Below, piece by piece: positions 1 to 9,044 of a stretch of DNA of 64,000 bases (positions are counted from its first letter, which is position 1; each line of letters starts with the position of its first letter). This DNA comes from Nitratidesulfovibrio sp. (GTDB taxonomy: Bacteria; Desulfobacterota; Desulfovibrionia; Desulfovibrionales; Desulfovibrionaceae), in the NCBI RefSeq assembly GCF_040373385.1, contig NZ_JBDXXH010000006.1, positions 62,001 through 126,000 of the forward strand, in the 5' to 3' direction. The notes under the pieces are model-generated. The model was not told the origin of the DNA, ran no database searches, and saw nothing but the letters and a program-made list of their open reading frames with translations. A program made the position numbers and the translations under genes.

Positions 1-448
1 GCGCATCGACACCGCCGCGGAAGAAATGGGCATTACCACGACGGCCCTCGTGGAAGGCCTGTTGGAACGCTACCTGCTGCGCCGCGATGCCAAATCGCGG
101 GACGACGCGGACCGGCGCTCCTTCGAGCGCCACCCCATCCGCCTGCCGGGGGTGGTGTACGTCACCGAGCCGGACGGCCATTACGGACGTTACCAGCCCG
201 TGGAACTGCACGACATCTCGCTGAACGGCGTGGGCTTTCGGATGCCCCCCAATTCCGAGCTGGACATGCGCCTGGCCGACGGCGAGTTCGAGGTGATCTT
301 TCGCCTCGACGACAACAATCCGCCCGTACGCATGCGCTGTCGCAGCACCCGCAACGAACGCGGCAAGGGCGCCACGCGCATAGGTGCGTCGTTCATCGGC
401 GGCGATGTTACCAGCCATGCCCTCATGGAGCGCTACTTCGTCCAGTAG
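1..448 (+). CDS. PilZ-domain protein with possible ribbon-helix-helix N-terminus, 5' end outside window
   Basis: The reading frame is open to the left edge, so the start lies outside the window. The C-terminal about 100 residues fit a PilZ c-di-GMP-binding domain: an arginine-rich entry (RRSFERHPIR) followed about 35 residues on by DISLNGVGF, matching the RxxxR and D/NxSxxG signatures. The stretch before it (RIDTAAEEMGITTTALVEGL) resembles the strand-helix-turn-helix of CopG/MetJ-type ribbon-helix-helix DNA-binding proteins. If the fold is right, this would be a DNA-binding protein responding to c-di-GMP; the PilZ part is well supported, the RHH part is inference from about 25 residues. A hairpin terminator follows the stop. 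Confidence 0.75.
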   Translation, partial: RIDTAAEEMGITTTALVEGLLERYLLRRDAKSRDDADRRSFERHPIRLPGVVYVTEPDGHYGRYQPVELHDISLNGVGFRMPPNSELDMRLADGEFEVIFRLDDNNPPVRMRCRSTRNERGKGATRIGASFIGGDVTSHALMERYFVQ

Positions 449-476
449 CCGTCCCTCCCCGCCCCGCCGCAGCGCG

Positions 477-500
477 GCGGCCGAAGGCACCTTCGGCCGC
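477..500 (+). terminator. hairpin after PilZ gene
   Basis: An 11-bp perfect stem (GCGGCCGAAGG with CCTTCGGCCGC) and two-base loop lie 29 nt after the stop codon. There is no clear T-run, so termination is likely but not certain. Confidence 0.5.
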
Positions 501-912
501 GCGAAGGGCATGCCGTTGCCCGGTGCCCGACACCAGCCATGCCCACATGCTGCGCAGCTGCCCGCCACGCGGGCATGACCCGCCGCGCACCGCCTTCCGA
601 CAGCACACGACGCCTCCGCCCTCCTGCCAGCCCCCCGCCACGGCGGCGCACCCGCCTGTACGCTCCGCAGTACTTGTCCCCTCGCCGTACCCCCTTGTAC
701 CTTGACGCGCCACGCGCCTTTCGCGCAAAGTCTCGTCCACGGAAATGCGGGCAACGCCGGACAACACCGGACAACGCCGGTCAGCGCCGGACAACTCAGT
801 CAGTGCCGGACAGGCCCGCCATGCAGGTGCGGGCAACGGCTCGCCCCGTGCGCGCGGATGCACCCCGGCGCACCCCGCCCCCACACGAGCACAACCCCCA
901 GGAGACAGGGAC
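501..912. other. intergenic region, no gene seen
   Basis: About 410 nt between the PilZ gene and the next CDS. Open frames here have no Shine-Dalgarno site and a proline/arginine-rich composition typical of GC-rich noise. The only structure noticed is the 10-bp tandem repeat at 751-790. Confidence 0.5.
751..790. repeat. 10-bp tandem repeat, four units
   Basis: Four successive decamers ending in CCGG (GCAACGCCGG, ACAACACCGG, ACAACGCCGG, TCAGCGCCGG) in noncoding DNA upstream of the gene at 913. It belongs to the set of short repeats scattered through this window. Confidence 0.8.
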
Positions 913-1476
913 ATGGCGGAACATACTTCGGAAAAACTTGACGTGCAGCCCTACTTCGACGTGGAGTTGCTGATGAACACCAGCCAGGAGACGCGCATCG
1001 GCGGCGAAGTGATGGACCGCCTGATGCTGCGCTGGGAAGCCTGGATGGACAAACTGCACGCCCTGCGCATCGATACCGGCAAGATCCAGTACCTTGTGGT
1101 GTGGCTGGACGCCGACGTGGAAGAAGAGGTGGACGCCGCGTGGGAGTCATCCCCCTCCGACGCGTTCATCATCAATTCGCTGGCCCAGACCATGGTCATG
1201 AGCGCGGTCCACATGCTGCTCCCCGAGGTGGAGGACGTGGGCTGCGCCCCGGCCCCCAAACCCACCGACAAACTGCGCGCCGCACTGGTTGCCGAAGGCC
1301 TGCCCTACAGCGGTGACGGCCCCACCCTTTCGCGCCGCTACGCCGTGGTCACCCACTTCCCGTTCAAGGGCGGCTGCGAAATCTGCACCCTGCTCAAGGA
1401 CTGTCCCAAGGGTTCGGGCGCGGCGGGTGCACCGTCGTCCATCGTGCTGCCGGGGTACGAGCCGGACAAGAATTAG
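913..1476 (+). CDS. conserved hypothetical protein, 187 aa
   Basis: Function not recognised. The start at 913 is chosen because AGGAGA sits at 900-905; the same frame is open upstream to 745 but without a ribosome site. The protein is acidic in its first two thirds (VWLDADVEEEVDAAW), has no signal peptide or membrane segment, and near the C-terminus carries a cysteine group CEICTLLKDCPKG (Cx2Cx5C) that could bind a metal. A 12-bp hairpin terminator follows at 1564-1596, so it is probably monocistronic. Real-gene status is well supported by ribosome site, length and terminator; function is open. Confidence 0.75.
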   Translation: MAEHTSEKLDVQPYFDVELLMNTSQETRIGGEVMDRLMLRWEAWMDKLHALRIDTGKIQYLVVWLDADVEEEVDAAWESSPSDAFIINSLAQTMVMSAVHMLLPEVEDVGCAPAPKPTDKLRAALVAEGLPYSGDGPTLSRRYAVVTHFPFKGGCEICTLLKDCPKGSGAAGAPSSIVLPGYEPDKN

Positions 1477-1563
1477 CATCGTCCGCCAGCGGGTTCGGCC
1501 CGCCCCGCCCCCCGGGCACCAGGCCGGGTACGGGCCAGGTACGGGCCGGGACACGGAACACAC

Positions 1564-1596
1564 GGGCCATGGCGCAGCGACGCGCCATGGCCCTTT
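1564..1596 (+). terminator. intrinsic terminator
   Basis: Perfect 12-bp stem GGGCCATGGCGC / GCGCCATGGCCC with a six-base loop, followed by TTT. It lies about 90 nt after the stop of the gene at 913. Confidence 0.75.
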
Positions 1597-1688
1597 CCGT
1601 GGCGCCCGGCGTGCCTTTACTTCACCCGGCGTCTACCCTAGAATGCGCGCCCAAGGAACCGGACAGGATGAACGGCCCGGAGGCGGAC

Positions 1689-1985
1689 ATGTCCACGGAT
1701 TTCGCCACGCAGCTTCCCGGCCTGCGCCGCATGAGTCCCGGATTGCTCAGAGCCATGTCCGAACCGCTCGACCCGTGGCGCGACCCACCCTACCTGACCC
1801 CGACGTCCCCCACCCTGCTGGACAAGACCCAAACCGTCGTCAAAGACATGGAGGCGGATGCGGCCGTTGAACGCCAGCGCCTGCAACGCGCGGGCTACAG
1901 CCCCCCCAGGGGCGACACCCGCCGCCAGAGTCCGCTGGTGGTGCCCGAACGCCTTGCAGGCTCGCTGGTTTCGCTGATCGGCTGA
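1689..1985 (+). CDS. small hypothetical protein, 98 aa
   Basis: Function not recognised. GGAGG at 1679-1683 lies five bases before the ATG at 1689 (MSTDFATQLPG...), favouring this start; an in-frame ATG at 1668 would add seven residues. The protein is rich in Arg, Leu and Pro, has no membrane segment or signal peptide, and has a central stretch (VVKDMEADAAVERQRLQRAG) likely to be helical. Coding status rests on ribosome site and frame length, so it is less secure than the neighbours. Confidence 0.55.
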   Translation: MSTDFATQLPGLRRMSPGLLRAMSEPLDPWRDPPYLTPTSPTLLDKTQTVVKDMEADAAVERQRLQRAGYSPPRGDTRRQSPLVVPERLAGSLVSLIG

Positions 1986-2129
1986 TCGGCTGACCTGCGG
2001 GGTCCCCGTTGCCGCCAGCCCGCCGAGCGCCGGAAACGGCCCCGCCCGGCATGTCCACCCCCGGCATACCCGCCACTGGCGTAACCGCCCAGGCATTCCG
2101 CCGGTCCCATACTTTCCCAAGGAGCGTCC

Positions 2130-2507
2130 ATGAGTCAGGACCCGAAATACCCGACCCGAATCCGCTACGAATACGAGCACGATTCCGGCGTGCGGCTGGA
2201 ATACGCCCACGGCGTGTGGGGCGGCATCAACCCGCAGGGCGAAATCGAAATGAGTTTCTACATAGAAACCGACAAGATGCCGCCATTCTCCGAGCGCCTT
2301 GTGGCGCCCGACGGCAGCTTCGGCCACGAGGTGGCCCCCTACGACGAAAACCTGAAGGTGATCACCCGCCACATCCGCTCCAAGGTGGTGCTGAACTACC
2401 ACACCGCCCGCGCCGTTCTGGAATGGCTGGAGGAAAAGGTGGAAACCCTGGAGATGGAAGAGGAAGGCGGCATGATGTACGAGGGCGAAGGCGGCCTCGA
2501 ACAGTAG
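2130..2507 (+). CDS. conserved hypothetical protein, 125 aa
   Basis: Start ATG has AAGGAG at 2119-2124. The small, acidic, soluble protein ends in a Glu/Gly-rich tail (LEMEEEGGMMYEGEGG). The middle (EIEMSFYIETDKMPPFSER, then VVLNYHTARAVLEWLEEKV) has a strand-then-helix layout reminiscent of DUF3467-type proteins, but similarity is too weak to assign. No partner gene is evident: the downstream murJ is on the opposite strand, and a terminator follows at 2545. Confidence 0.7.
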   Translation: MSQDPKYPTRIRYEYEHDSGVRLEYAHGVWGGINPQGEIEMSFYIETDKMPPFSERLVAPDGSFGHEVAPYDENLKVITRHIRSKVVLNYHTARAVLEWLEEKVETLEMEEEGGMMYEGEGGLEQ

Positions 2508-2544
2508 CCGGCCCTGCCCGGCCCTGTCCTATCGGTGCGGCCCG

Positions 2545-2581
2545 AAGCCCCTCGGCGCGGTTGACGCGGCGGGGGGCTTTT
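2545..2581 (+). terminator. intrinsic terminator
   Basis: AAGCCCC pairs with GGGGCTT across a GC-rich loop and is followed by a T-run (GGGGCTTTT). It ends transcription of the gene at 2130 and lies between convergent genes. Confidence 0.65.
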
Positions 2582-2701
2582 CATGTGGCGCGGCGGGGGC
2601 AAGCGGGAAAGGGGAGCGGAAAAAGGCCACGGCGAGCAGGAAGGCGGGCAATGGAAGCCGGAGCCCAAAAGCCGCCGCCCGGCGGCTCTCGCCGCACTCG
2701 C

Positions 2702-4300
2702 CTACGGACGGCGCAGACGTGCCAGCAGCGGGCGCAGCCGCGACAGCACCGGCTCCGCCATATCCGGGGCGAAACGGCGCGCCAGCAGCAGGTACGTCCC
2801 GGCAAACACCGGACCACTGGCGGCCAGCGCCAGGAACGCCCCCCACAACTGGCCCGCCGGGCTGGCCGGTACCAGCAGCGGCGCGTACGCCAGCGCGGGC
2901 CAGGCAGGCAGCGCGGCGGCGGCGCACAGCGCCGCCGATTTCGCGCCGCACCCGATGAGGCCGGAAAGGCCGCCCCCGCCATGGCGCCTGCGCCAGACCA
3001 GGGCCAGCGCCACGGTATACACGGCCACCGCCGCCGTACCCGCCACGGCCACGCCCAGAGTGCCGCGCGTGCCCGCGTGGCCCGCCAGCACATACAGCGG
3101 CAGCGCAGCCAGGGTGGCAAGGGTGCCCACCACCGCCGGGGTCACCGTGTCCTGATGGGCATAGAAGGCCCGGCCCACCACCTGCTGCACGGCCCAGAAG
3201 GCCACGCCGCACAGCATCACCCGCAGCAGGGGCGCGGCGGCCAGGGTTTCTGCGGCGGCGAACCCGCCGCCCTGAAAGATCAGGCGCATGGTGGGTTCCG
3301 CCGCCAGCAGCATCCACATGGAAAGGGGGATGATCACCGCCAGGGCATTGCGCAGGGCCGTGGACAGGGTGGCGTCGAAGGCATCGCTCTCCCCTTTGGC
3401 GGCCAGCGCCGCCAGAAACGGATACGAAGCCACTCCGGCGGCCTGGGCCACCACCCCCACCGGCACCAGCATGATGCGCCGGGCATAGTTGAGCAGGCTC
3501 ACCGCGCCCTCGCCGGTCATGGAACCGAAGATGCGCACGAACTGTTCGTCCAGCACCACCACCGACTGGCCGATCATCAGCGGCAGGGCCAGCAGGGCGA
3601 AACGGCGCACGCCGGGGTGGCGCAGCACCGGGCGCAGCCGCACCCCGCCGCCGCGCGCGGCGGCCAGCACCGGCAGGGCAAAGCTGCCCAGCCCGGCGCC
3701 CGCCAGCACGCCCCAGCAAAAGCCCTCCATGCCGCGTGCCGGGGCCAGCGCCCACGACAGCACGCCGCCGCCGATGATGCAGCCGTTGTACACCAGCGGC
3801 CCCATGGCGGGCACCGCGAACTGGCGGCGCATGTACAGAAGCGCGGTGACGCACGCCCCCGGCAGAAAGAACGCCTGCGCGGGCAGGATGATGCGCAGGA
3901 AACGCACCAGACGCGCCGTGGACGGTGCGTCAAAGCCCGGCGCGGCCACGCGGGCCAGTTCCGGCGCGAACCACCACGCCACGCCGGTCAGCAGGCAGAT
4001 GGCCAGGGTTATCCACCAGAACGCGGCGGCGAAAAAACGCCAGCCGTCCTCCGGATCGCGCTCGAAGCGTTCCGACAGCAGGGGAATGAGGGTGATGGAG
4101 AAGTACCCGCCCGCCAGCAGGTAGTTGATGAAGTCGGGCACCACGAAGGCGGCGAAGTAGATGTCCGCCTCTGCCGTGGCGCCGAACAGGTAGGAGATGA
4201 CCTTGTCGCGCAGGAGCCCCATGAACCGCGACACGAAGACGCTGGCCGCCATGAGCAGGGCGGCGGCGCCCATCTGGTGGGTGCGGGTAAACAGCTTCAT
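2702..4300 (-). CDS. murJ: lipid II flippase MurJ (MviN)
   Basis: A 532-aa polytopic membrane protein of the MOP/MVF superfamily, matching the usual MurJ length and predicted about 14 membrane segments. It flips undecaprenyl-linked lipid II from cytoplasm to periplasm for peptidoglycan synthesis. The N-terminal signature is clear: ASVFVSRFMGLLRDKVISYL followed by FGATAEADIYFAAFVVPDF and GGYFSITLIPLLSE. Later landmarks include VSLLNYARRIMLVPVGVVAQA. It stands alone, convergent with the small gene at 2130 and divergent from the SAM-riboswitch transcript. Its promoter should lie in the AT-rich patch at 4570-4680. The family assignment is secure. Confidence 0.93.
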   Translation of the reverse strand: MKLFTRTHQMGAAALLMAASVFVSRFMGLLRDKVISYLFGATAEADIYFAAFVVPDFINYLLAGGYFSITLIPLLSERFERDPEDGWRFFAAAFWWITLAICLLTGVAWWFAPELARVAAPGFDAPSTARLVRFLRIILPAQAFFLPGACVTALLYMRRQFAVPAMGPLVYNGCIIGGGVLSWALAPARGMEGFCWGVLAGAGLGSFALPVLAAARGGGVRLRPVLRHPGVRRFALLALPLMIGQSVVVLDEQFVRIFGSMTGEGAVSLLNYARRIMLVPVGVVAQAAGVASYPFLAALAAKGESDAFDATLSTALRNALAVIIPLSMWMLLAAEPTMRLIFQGGGFAAAETLAAAPLLRVMLCGVAFWAVQQVVGRAFYAHQDTVTPAVVGTLATLAALPLYVLAGHAGTRGTLGVAVAGTAAVAVYTVALALVWRRRHGGGGLSGLIGCGAKSAALCAAAALPAWPALAYAPLLVPASPAGQLWGAFLALAASGPVFAGTYLLLARRFAPDMAEPVLSRLRPLLARLRRP

Positions 4301-4470
4301 GCGGCGGCGGACTCTCCTGTGCGCGAACGTGGTACGCAGGAACCACTACCCCATACCGTCCCGCTTGACCATACGATGGGGCGGGCAGGACTGCGTCCGC
4401 CGCCGTGCACGCACCTGGCGCACGCTCCGCGTCCGGCCCTTTCCCCCATTGGCCCTGCGGGCGCATCCCC

Positions 4471-4524
4471 CCATGTCCGGCGCATCCCCCATATCCGGCG
4501 CCTTCCCAGATCCGGCGCATCCGC
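4471..4524. repeat. 18-bp imperfect tandem repeat, three units
   Basis: Three units built on CCATRTCCGGCGCATC in the noncoding leader region between murJ and the riboswitch. No gene is seen in 4301-4677; beyond the repeat this stretch also holds a small hairpin (AGTGGT 4591-4596 with ACCACT 4607-4612, then TTTTT) within an AT-rich patch. Confidence 0.65.
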
Positions 4525-4677
4525 CCATGAATCCGACGGCCACCGCTCCATTTCAGGAACTTTCAGCCGCGCGGGCACATTTTTTTCAGCAGTGGTACTA
4601 TACGAAACCACTTTTTACACACTGCATCCATCCAGAAAAATTACTATACAAGTATTTCCTGATTTCCTGTTCATAGA

Positions 4678-4706
4678 TTGACAACTGTGCACTCAACCGC
4701 TAGATA
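4678..4706 (+). promoter_or_regulatory. sigma70-type promoter for the SAM riboswitch transcript
   Basis: Perfect -35 TTGACA at 4678-4683, 17-bp spacer, and -10 TAGATA at 4701-4706. The predicted transcript start near 4713 coincides with the first paired bases of the riboswitch, which supports both calls. Confidence 0.75.
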
Positions 4707-4710
4707 TGCC

Positions 4711-4831
4711 CCATTCATGGAGAGAGGCGCGAGGGTCCGGCCCTGTGACCGCCCGGCAACCTGCCCCGACGTGACGCCGTCGGTCGGGACAAGGTGCCAA
4801 CACCGACCGTGTAGCGCACGGGATCATGATC
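4711..4831 (+). promoter_or_regulatory. SAM-I (S-box) riboswitch
   Basis: The conserved SAM-I core is readable in order: AGAG after the 5' P1 strand, GGTCCGGCCC and CCCGGCAACC forming the P2/kink-turn region, a P3 stem CCCGAC...GTCGGG, the signature AAGGTGCCAA, and a P4 hairpin CCGTG/CACGG. P1 closes by TCATG (4715-4719) with CATGA (4825-4829). SAM-I riboswitches bind S-adenosylmethionine and normally switch off transcription of methionine or SAM genes. Here it is followed by an intrinsic terminator at 4848-4878 and then by an uncharacterised gene at 5119. Confidence 0.9.
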
Positions 4832-4847
4832 GCGGGCTTGCGGCGTC

Positions 4848-4878
4848 GGCCTCTCCACGCGAGGGGCCTTTTTGTTTT
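4848..4878 (+). terminator. riboswitch expression-platform terminator
   Basis: Stem GGCCTCTC / GAGGGGCC (one G-T pair) with a five-base loop, then TTTTTGTTTT. It lies 17 nt after the aptamer P1 stem, the position expected for a SAM-dependent transcription terminator. Confidence 0.85.
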
Positions 4879-5118
4879 GGGGGCATCGTCCGGACGCTGG
4901 AGCCGTGCGGTGCATGTGGGTGGATTTCAGGCCAATTGCGCACCCACAGAAAAAAAATGCAGCTAACAGGCCGTTGCGCCACGGGGGCCGCCACACACCC
5001 AGCCGGAACATCCGGCGGGACGGCGGACAGCCCAAGGGCGCACGGTGGTCCGCCGGCCCAGCCCCCGGCGGATTGACCACGCGAAGCCCGGACGGCTTCG
5101 CGAAAAAAGGGAGACACG

Positions 5119-5385
5119 ATGAAGGATTTTCTGGAGAAGTTGCAGCCCGTTGGCGAGTGTGTAATCTACTACCTCTACCACAACGAGGACGAACCCATGC
5201 CCACCAGTTGGTCCGACCCGCTGGAACTCATGGGTGACATGACTCGCCTGCAACTCACCGACGCACAGATGCGCGAACTGCGCGACATCGTGAGCGAGGA
5301 AATCCGCAGCGAAGGCCCCGAGGCGGTCTGGAAGGGGCGCACCCTGCGCAAGAACATCATCCATTCCTGCGGCTACCTGGTGTAG
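5119..5385 (+). CDS. hypothetical protein, 88 aa, downstream of SAM riboswitch
   Basis: Function not recognised. Start ATG follows GGGAGA by several bases; a hairpin (CGCGAAGCC/GGCTTCGCG, 5080-5102) sits just upstream of the ribosome site. The protein is small, acidic and soluble, with a likely helical middle (DMTRLQLTDAQMRELRDIVSEE) and a C-terminal CGYLV. The gene is the first CDS after the SAM-I riboswitch and terminator, about 240 nt downstream, so its expression should fall when SAM is plentiful unless an unseen promoter intervenes. A strong bidirectional terminator follows. No methionine-pathway motif is visible in the protein. Confidence 0.7.
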   Translation: MKDFLEKLQPVGECVIYYLYHNEDEPMPTSWSDPLELMGDMTRLQLTDAQMRELRDIVSEEIRSEGPEAVWKGRTLRKNIIHSCGYLV

Positions 5386-5558
5386 CCGGGCACCTTCGGC
5401 GGGCGCGTCCGGCAGCGCGCCCTGCCCAAACGGTGCCCGCTCCGGTACCTGACCCGGCCTACAACGCCTCGCCTTTCCGGGCCACTCCCCCCGCTCCGCG
5501 TGCCTGCCCGCACACGTCGGCGGCCCCCATGACCCGGCACGCATGACGACAGACACAA

Positions 5559-5592
5559 CGCCCCCGTCGGGAAACCGGCGGGGGCGCTTTCG
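5559..5592. terminator. bidirectional intrinsic terminator
   Basis: CGCCCCCG pairs with CGGGGGCG around GTCGGGAAACC-type loop sequence, with AAC before and CTTTCGTT after. It separates the riboswitch gene from the convergent HAD hydrolase gene. Confidence 0.75.
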
Positions 5593-5716
5593 TTGGCGGC
5601 AGGAAGCGTGCCAGGAAGCGTGCCAGGACGTGTGCCTGTATGCGGCCAGGACGTGTGCTGACGCGCTGCGGGCGGCAACGCAGGGTGTCCGCTGCCTGAG
5701 GGACAATCCGCCCGAT

Positions 5717-6295
5717 TCAGCCTTCGAATCCCAGTTCGGCCAGCAGGCCGGGCAACTCGCGAAAATCGCGCATGGTGCGCACCCGGGGCGTGGTGCGCGC
5801 TTCCCGGGTCTGACCACCCGGGCGCGGCGGATCGAACCAGATGCCGGACATTCCGGCTTGCGTGGCGCCCCACACGTCGCCGGTCCAGTCGTCGCCGATC
5901 ATCACCGCCCTGTTGGCGGGCAGGCCCAGGTCGCGCAGTGCATACGCCCAGAACGGCGGCCAGGGCTTGGGCGCCCCCGCCGAACGCCACGTGTACACCC
6001 CGGCCAGCAGCGGCCCCACGCCCATGGGGGCAAGGGCCGCCCGGATGGGGCCCTCGTCCGATTCCGAGGCGTTGGAGGCCAGAGCCAGCCGCCAGCCCGC
6101 AGCCAGGGCGCACAGCACCTCGCCCGCGTGGGGCATGGGTTCCTCGTCGGTCCATCCGTGTTGCGGCCCCATCCAGCGGGGCATGACGCGCATCAGCGTG
6201 CCGCCCCAGTCCAGCAGCAGCGCCTTGTCGGGGACAGACGTGGCGGTCGGGGCGTCCGGTGCAGCGGATATGTCGTTGTGGTTCGTCGTCGGCAT
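5717..6295 (-). CDS. HAD-superfamily hydrolase with altered motif I
   Basis: A 192-aa haloacid-dehalogenase-like protein. Motif I is LLLDWGGTL near residue 29, motif II ASNAS near residue 74, the motif III lysine lies in GAPKPWPPF, and motif IV is GDDWTGDVWGA. The second Asp of the usual DxDGT motif, the general acid/base in phosphatases, is Gly here, as in the DxGGx subgroup, so phosphatase activity cannot be assumed. AGGAG is seven bases before the ATG at 6295; a GTG six bases upstream is less likely. It follows groEL on the same strand but beyond a strong terminator, so it is probably separately transcribed. Substrate unknown. Confidence 0.8.
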   Translation of the reverse strand: MPTTNHNDISAAPDAPTATSVPDKALLLDWGGTLMRVMPRWMGPQHGWTDEEPMPHAGEVLCALAAGWRLALASNASESDEGPIRAALAPMGVGPLLAGVYTWRSAGAPKPWPPFWAYALRDLGLPANRAVMIGDDWTGDVWGATQAGMSGIWFDPPRPGGQTREARTTPRVRTMRDFRELPGLLAELGFEG

Positions 6296-6382
6296 GTTCA
6301 CGCTCCTGCCCCGTGGTGCCCGCGCTCCGGGTCCGCGTCAAGTCGGAATGGCCCGCATTCTTTCCGCGCCCCACCCAGCGCA

Positions 6383-6418
6383 CAAACGAAAAGGGCCGGA
6401 ACCCGAAGGTTCCGGCCC
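6383..6418 (-). terminator. groESL operon terminator
   Basis: A perfect 11-bp stem GGGCCGGAACC / GGTTCCGGCCC with a tetraloop, followed on the minus strand by TTTTCGTTTG. It lies about 50 nt after the groEL stop. Confidence 0.88.
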
Positions 6419-6466
6419 ATGGTCGCAGCTATGTGGTGGCCGGGTTGGCCGTACCAGCCTTTCGGC

Positions 6467-8113
<1,647 letters not shown>

Positions 8114-8156
8114 TGTATTCATCCTCCTCGGGAGTAAGTGCTAAGTTCGCGGGGCG

Positions 8157-8444
8157 TTATTCGATGATGGCGAGAATGTCGTCTTCACGCATGACGAGGT
8201 GCTCGACGCCGTCAAGCTTGATCTCGGTGCCCGCATACTTGCTGAACAGCACCGTGTCGCCCTTCTTGACGGTCATGGCGATGAGCTTGCCGTCTTCCGC
8301 GACCTTGCCGGGACCGGCGGCGACGACTTCGCCGCGCGAGGGCTTTTCCTTGGCGGTGTCGGGAATGAACAGGCCGCCGGCGGTCTTTTCTTCGGTTTCG
8401 AGGCGCTTCACCAGCACGCGGTCATTCAAAGGCTTCAGATTCAT
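8157..8444 (-). CDS. groES: co-chaperonin GroES (Hsp10)
   Basis: A 95-aa GroES that caps the GroEL ring. It begins [20 protein letters not shown], has the mobile-loop region ([21 protein letters not shown]) and the conserved VVAAGPGK, and ends [18 protein letters not shown] at 8455-8460 sets the ATG at 8444; the frame is open further upstream but that part overlaps the CIRCE operator. First gene of the groESL operon. Confidence 0.98.
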   Translation of the reverse strand: MNLKPLNDRVLVKRLETEEKTAGGLFIPDTAKEKPSRGEVVAAGPGKVAEDGKLIAMTVKKGDTVLFSKYAGTEIKLDGVEHLVMREDDILAIIE

Positions 8445-8489
8445 GACAACTAGTCCTCCAACTTTAGGTGATCGCTGTTTGTCCCGTCT

Positions 8490-8516
8490 TTGGCACTCAC
8501 GGGGTGCGAGTGCCAA
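8490..8516 (-). promoter_or_regulatory. CIRCE operator (HrcA site) of groESL
   Basis: Perfect 9-9-9 inverted repeat TTGGCACTC-N9-GAGTGCCAA, differing from the classic CIRCE TTAGCACTC-N9-GAGTGCTAA by one symmetrical base pair. It lies 46 nt upstream of the groES start. CIRCE binds the repressor HrcA and gives heat-inducible groE expression. A weak sigma32-like pair on the minus strand (CTTG at 8520-8523 and CCCCGTG at 8498-8504) overlaps it; I consider that suggestive only. Confidence 0.92.
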
Positions 8517-8522
8517 CGACAA

Positions 8523-9044
8523 GGGCGGTCATCTCGCCGCGCGTCATGACCGTGTCACACGCGCGCCCTCCCGCCGCATGGCGGGGGGCGAAATTCGTCT
8601 CGCCCGGTGTATCGTGGCTGTTCGGCAGATGCCGGAGTCCGACAGGGGCTCGGTCCGGCCGCCGGGTGCGGCTGGCCGCCCGCTCCCGTTCACACGGTGG
8701 CGGTGCGGTGCAACCGCGTTGGAGTATAAGGCGGGTTTACGGGTTGAAAAGGGGGTTGTGTGCATTTTTTTGCATTTTCCTGGGGCGTCATGCAAATTCA
8801 ACACGCCGCACTCCCGGCATGCCTTCCGAAAAACCTCACGAACTCGCACCCTTCCGCACGACGTTCGCCCTTGCGCAGACCGGGCGCGACAAGGCGGCCA
8901 AATCGGGCAGACCGGCCAGATCGGGGCAATCGGGCCAATCGGGCCAATCGGTAAGGTCGGCAAGGTCGGGACGCCCGGCCCGGACCACGTCAGGCCAGAC
9001 AAGTCGGGCACAGCCGTGGAGGCGTGCCATTCGGGCACGGCACA
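8523..9044. other. intergenic region upstream of groES
   Basis: About 520 nt with no supportable gene. It holds an AT-rich patch at 8745-8815, where the groE upstream region or an unseen promoter could lie, and the 9-bp tandem repeat at 8902-8973. Confidence 0.5.
8902..8973. repeat. 9-bp tandem repeat, eight units
   Basis: Eight contiguous nonamers of the type ATCGGGCCA / GTCGGCAAG with the CGG core conserved in every unit. Noncoding, about 70 nt before the end of the nhaC-family gene. Confidence 0.85.

Noticed and set aside
2009..4681. 890-aa plus-strand open frame
   Set aside because: It lies opposite murJ, has a low-complexity Arg/Pro/Gly/His composition and no ribosome site; it is the antisense shadow of murJ in GC-rich DNA.
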